Part shown: positions 60,620 through 64,000 of the stretch, in pieces
How positions within the stretch are numbered: the stretch's first letter is position 1
Layout: every line of letters begins with the position of its first letter
Assembly: GCA_964617825.1 (NCBI GenBank)
Contig: CAZTWL010000019.1
Coordinates: forward strand, 1 to 64,000
Direction: 5' to 3'
DNA: 64,000 bases
Origin: VSJD01 sp964617825
GTDB taxonomy: Bacteria > Verrucomicrobiota > Kiritimatiellia > JAAZAB01
The notes under the pieces: generated by a model
The model's database searches: none
What the model was told of the DNA's origin: nothing
What the model saw: only the letters and a program-made list of their open reading frames with translations
Position numbers and translations under genes: made by a program

Positions 60620-63589
60620 ATGATGAAAATGATCCGGATGTGTTTCGCTGGCGCGATCGTGCTGGTCGCGTCCTGCTCGAATGTGCAGAAATATTCCCTG
60701 GTGCAGGATGGCAAAACGGTCAGTTGCATCGTCCTGGCCGAGAACGCCGGGGCGGTGGAAAAGCATGCCGCCGCCGAATTGGCCGGATTTATGGCGCGGA
60801 TTACGGGGGCCCCGGCTCCGGTCATCGGCCAAACCCCGGTGGCGGGACTATATCCGATTTATTTGACCACGGGGGATGCCCCCGGACTCGATACGGAGGG
60901 ATTCGTGCTCAAGGCCGGGGCGGACGGCTTGCGGATCGTCGGCAAGCAACCGATCGGCACGCTTTACGGTGTTTATGAAATTCTCAAGGCCTATGGCGGC
61001 ATTCGCTGGATCACGCCCGGGGCGGACGGCGAATATTTCACCGTCAAGCCGACTCTTGCCGTGCCGCGGCAGGACAGCATGCACAATCCTTCATTCCGCT
61101 GGCGGCGGTTTTTTTGCGGCGGCTGCAATGTGAACTGTCTGACGACGAATACCTGGGACTGGATGGTGCGCAATAATATGCGGGTGACCGACGTTAACTC
61201 CGCGGCTTTCCGCAAATATCGTGTCTCCGGCGAACCGCATGTCTTAGGCAAAATCATGGAAGAGCGCGGCGCGCTCAGCGATACGATCGGCTGTTTCAGC
61301 GAGTTGCTTGCCGGAATAGGTATCAGCCGCAATTACAAGGAAGGCTACGCTTATCTTGCGCAAATGTTCACGGAGCATCCGGAGCGGTTTCCGCTGATCA
61401 ACGGCAAACGTATGCCGTTAACCGGTGACCAGCGCTACCAGCCCTGCACCTCCAATCCGGATGTCATTAAGATCATGCGCGACAACATTGATGCCTATAT
61501 TGCCGCCAAGCTTAAGCCGGGCGATGAATATGAGCTTTTAAACGATGACGGCACCGGCTGGTGCCAGTGCGAAAACTGCGTCAAGCTCGATCCGGCGGAG
61601 GAGAAGAAGTTTGGTTTTGTCAGCACCCGGTTTTGGACTTTCGCCAATCAACTCCTGGGGCCTTTGGCTAAAAAATATCCGGACATCAAGCTGGGCGCGA
61701 TCGCCTATCAGAACTTTCAGCGTGCGCCTGTCGGCGTCGTGCCCGATAAAAATCTGTTTGTGCTCAAGGCTTACAACCGCCGCTGTTACCGGCACAACCT
61801 GGATGATCCCAAGTGCCCGGTCAACCAGGTGTTCTACGAATATTTCACCGAATGGAGCAAGCTGGGCAACCCGAGTTTCACCTGGGACCAGATCGACGCC
61901 TCGGCCTCGGCCTACATGCCCACGGAACACACGTTCATCAACCAATTAAAGACGTTTCACAAAATCGGCGTCAACGGCGCCCGACCCGTGCTGGCCCCGC
62001 CCGATGGCACCTATGGCAAGCACTATGATGGCACCATGACCAAGGATTGCTGGTACGGCATGTGGCAGACACTCTACCTCGCCGCCCAGTTCCTCTGGAA
62101 TATCGACAGCGACTATGCCGCGCTCAACGAAGAAGCCGGAGCGCTCTATTACGGCAAAGCCTGGCCGGAGATGAAGGAATATCGCGCTTTGATGATCACC
62201 ACCGTCACCAATGATCCGGGCTGCTTCGGGTGGGGGCACGGTTCCCCGGTCGGCCGCCTGCTGACCCAGCCCGGCGTGCACGACAAGCTGAAAAACTTGC
62301 TGACCAAAGCCGAGCAATCGGCCAAAGACGATTCCAAGGCGCGGCTGCATGTGCAGCGCGACCGCACCTTCTTCACCCAAGTTTGGGAAAAGGCGCTAAA
62401 GACCTACCTGGAGAATTACCGTGAGCTGCGCATTTATCGCCATACCGCGCCTATCAAGATTGACGGCGTTCTTGACGATCCCGACTGGAAAAACGCCGAC
62501 ACCATCACCGGGTTCAAAGCGGACCTGAAAAATATCCCGCAAGAGATGCCGCAGACGTTTGTCAAGGTCGTCTATGAGCCCGACTTTATCTATTTCGGCA
62601 TTGAGGCCATGGAACCGACCCCGGAAAAAATGATGACGCAAATCAAGAACCGCGACGGGCAGCTTTGGCTTGACAACACGCTGGAGATATTCATCACCCA
62701 TCCGGATCTCGACGGCAATTACTTTCATCTGATCTTCAACGCCGACGGCGTGCTGTATGACGCTTTCAACCGCAAAGCCCAGAAAGCGTCTGACCTGGCG
62801 TTTGACTCCCGGGCCGAAATCAAGACCAAGGTGCTCGCGGACCGCTGGGTCGCCGAAGTCAAAATACCGACCGCGCCCTTGGGGATGCAGGCTTCCGATG
62901 GCCAGGTCTGGCGGATCAACGTGGCCCGCGCCCGTGTGCTTACCAATAGTTTCAGTGAGACCTCATCCTGGTCAGGCGGCGTGTTTCACGGCGTCGATTA
63001 TTATCCCACTGTATCGTTCGCCGGGGATCGTGCCCTTGCTCCGGTATCCTTTGCTGAAAAAGACACCCGGATATGGAAAAACGGCGGTTTTAATGAGGTG
63101 TTCAAGCGAGAGCCCCAAAAGCTCCCCGGTTGGAAACTGGGTGAAAACGAATTGCTGCCCAGGGACTGGATCATTCAGAGCGAAGCCGGCGAACTGGATA
63201 TGGTCAAAAACACCGAGGGCGATTATTCCTTGAATCTGAAAAAGGGCGCCCTTTTTCAATTCAACTGCGGCATGGAGAAGGACTATGCCATTCACTTGCG
63301 CGCGAAAGGACACGGCGCCGTCAAGGTCTTGATCTATAACTATCCGCGCCGCGGCACCAGCGATCAAATCGACGAGGAGGTCCGTAAAAAAGACGGATGC
63401 CCGCCGTCCAAAACGCTGGGCGAGGTGCGCGTGGATTCCGACGAATGGAAAAACTTCAAATTCACCTATAGCAAGGCCGATGCCATGCATATCAGTGCCC
63501 TTGCTTTTGTGCTTGCGGAAGGCAATGTTATGATCGACGACGTATACATGACGCCCGTCAGGATCGCTGCGGGCGCAGCGCCTAAATAG
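60620..63589 (+). CDS. DUF4838 glycoside-hydrolase-like lipoprotein with CBM9-like and extra C-terminal domain (paralog 2)
   Basis: 989 residues. A lipoprotein signal (AGAIVLVASC, lipobox VASC) predicts membrane anchoring. The domain order matches the upstream gene: N-terminal alpha/beta domain (about 20-150), DUF4838 (about 190-470) with LNDDGTGWCQCENCVKLD, and a CBM9-like domain (about 605-800). It has about 170 further residues of jelly-roll-like sequence (FNCGMEKDYAIHLRAKGHGAV). The first codons of the mature part are nearly identical at DNA level to the upstream gene (58229-58310 against 60698-60779), so they arose by tandem duplication. AGAAAGGA lies before the ATG. Confidence 0.87.
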   Translation: MMKMIRMCFAGAIVLVASCSNVQKYSLVQDGKTVSCIVLAENAGAVEKHAAAELAGFMARITGAPAPVIGQTPVAGLYPIYLTTGDAPGLDTEGFVLKAGADGLRIVGKQPIGTLYGVYEILKAYGGIRWITPGADGEYFTVKPTLAVPRQDSMHNPSFRWRRFFCGGCNVNCLTTNTWDWMVRNNMRVTDVNSAAFRKYRVSGEPHVLGKIMEERGALSDTIGCFSELLAGIGISRNYKEGYAYLAQMFTEHPERFPLINGKRMPLTGDQRYQPCTSNPDVIKIMRDNIDAYIAAKLKPGDEYELLNDDGTGWCQCENCVKLDPAEEKKFGFVSTRFWTFANQLLGPLAKKYPDIKLGAIAYQNFQRAPVGVVPDKNLFVLKAYNRRCYRHNLDDPKCPVNQVFYEYFTEWSKLGNPSFTWDQIDASASAYMPTEHTFINQLKTFHKIGVNGARPVLAPPDGTYGKHYDGTMTKDCWYGMWQTLYLAAQFLWNIDSDYAALNEEAGALYYGKAWPEMKEYRALMITTVTNDPGCFGWGHGSPVGRLLTQPGVHDKLKNLLTKAEQSAKDDSKARLHVQRDRTFFTQVWEKALKTYLENYRELRIYRHTAPIKIDGVLDDPDWKNADTITGFKADLKNIPQEMPQTFVKVVYEPDFIYFGIEAMEPTPEKMMTQIKNRDGQLWLDNTLEIFITHPDLDGNYFHLIFNADGVLYDAFNRKAQKASDLAFDSRAEIKTKVLADRWVAEVKIPTAPLGMQASDGQVWRINVARARVLTNSFSETSSWSGGVFHGVDYYPTVSFAGDRALAPVSFAEKDTRIWKNGGFNEVFKREPQKLPGWKLGENELLPRDWIIQSEAGELDMVKNTEGDYSLNLKKGALFQFNCGMEKDYAIHLRAKGHGAVKVLIYNYPRRGTSDQIDEEVRKKDGCPPSKTLGEVRVDSDEWKNFKFTYSKADAMHISALAFVLAEGNVMIDDVYMTPVRIAAGAAPK

Positions 63590-63660
63590 GCGAGTTTCAA
63601 ATTGCGGAATATCGGTTGAATTAAACTTGTGTTTGCATAAAAGGGAACAGGCGGAAAAAC

Positions 63661-64000
63661 ATGAAAAAAAACCAATCCAACAAAAGTCTTGCCTGCAAAG
63701 ATGACACGGAAATCAAGTTGTCCAACGGCGGCGTGGTGCGAATTGAAGCGCTCAGCCCGTATATATTCCGTTTCCGGCTGGCAGGAGATGGGCATTTTGT
63801 AGAGCCGGGAGTCATTCGTTACGGCGTTTTTCCCGGAGCGAAAGCCAGGTCAACAGCCAAAGTGAAGAAAGCCAAAGGCCGGGTTTTGATCCAAACCGAT
63901 GGCGCCGCCATCGAAATAGCTGAAGCTGATGGCACTTTTGTTTTTTACGATGCCGGCGGCAAGTGTCTGGTGCGTTCGGCTTCCGTGCCGCAAAACATGC
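63661..64000 (+). CDS. Glycoside hydrolase, probably GH31, N-terminal part (3' partial)
   Basis: The frame runs from ATG 63661 through the right edge (113 codons seen). The sequence (EALSPYIFRFRL, then GRVLIQTDGAAIEIAEADG and FYDAGGKCLV) looks like the N-terminal beta-sandwich of GH31 alpha-glucosidases and alpha-xylosidases. The catalytic barrel would lie outside the window, so the family call is tentative. There is no signal peptide, so it is likely cytoplasmic. It lies 71 bases after the DUF4838 lipoprotein, in the same direction. Confidence 0.6.
   Translation, partial: MKKNQSNKSLACKDDTEIKLSNGGVVRIEALSPYIFRFRLAGDGHFVEPGVIRYGVFPGAKARSTAKVKKAKGRVLIQTDGAAIEIAEADGTFVFYDAGGKCLVRSASVPQNM

Overview
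The window (about 58% G+C by eye) looks like a Gram-negative bacterial chromosome from the PVC superphylum, most likely Lentisphaerota, Kiritimatiellota or Verrucomicrobiota. The reasons are a Ser/Thr kinase with C-terminal leucine-rich repeats, a large MoxR-DUF58-BatA-DUF4159 cluster, several DUF4838 glycoside-hydrolase-like proteins with CBM9-like tails, VCBS-type Asp-rich repeats and an OMPP1/FadL porin. The phylum is an inference; no rRNA or tRNA gene was found to fix it.

Layout. 1-7.5 kb: 3' part of a receptor-like kinase, overlapping threonine synthase, then a processive GT2 glycosyltransferase and an RhlE-type DEAD-box helicase on the minus strand. 7.5-8.2 kb: decayed DNA with a beta-helix protein remnant. 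8.2-10.1 kb: secreted DUF3089 hydrolase with six Asp-rich repeats. 10.1-17.8 kb: a metabolic block in two transcription units. The first is a HAD phosphatase, a UroD/MtaA-like methyltransferase fused to two thioredoxin-like domains, and a CobW GTPase, closed by a terminator. The second has its own promoter and two small palindromes: class II aldolase, Gfo/Idh/MocA oxidoreductase, zinc dehydrogenase and SDR, which looks like sugar or polyol catabolism. 18-28.4 kb: housekeeping and envelope genes (ctp protease, tsaD, nagA, glycosyltransferase, sugar nucleotidyltransferase and epimerase, argC, a MurC-like ligase, a UPF0104 membrane protein), with two convergent gene overlaps. 28.4-28.8 kb: a frameshifted gmd (GDP-mannose dehydratase) remnant, then the short gene rpsU with its own promoter and terminator.

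29-48.4 kb: OMPP1 porin with its own promoter, then an 18-kb minus-strand cluster of twelve genes ending in an FHA-MoxR ATPase. It holds one DUF58 protein, two von Willebrand A membrane proteins, a DUF4175-like giant, DUF4159 and several secreted or zinc-ribbon proteins. This is the best candidate for a poorly described multi-protein envelope system. 48.4-51.5 kb: a probable acquired module made of a perfect 22-bp inverted repeat, an MFS transporter, a cytoplasmic beta-helix (GH28-like) protein and an IS4-family transposase remnant. 51.5-55.5 kb: amidohydrolase, GTP-dependent PEP carboxykinase and an SLC13/ArsB-type permease. 55.8-64 kb: a glycan-degradation run with a GH20/GH67-like protein, two tandem paralogous DUF4838-CBM9 exoproteins and the start of a GH31 enzyme.

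Together the genes suggest a carbohydrate-scavenging heterotroph: exported glycosidases release sugars, the dehydrogenase/aldolase block and NagA channel them, and PEPCK links to gluconeogenesis. Degenerate heptanucleotide repeats occur at several gene boundaries, and three sugar-gene promoters share a -10 element TAGAATKCA.
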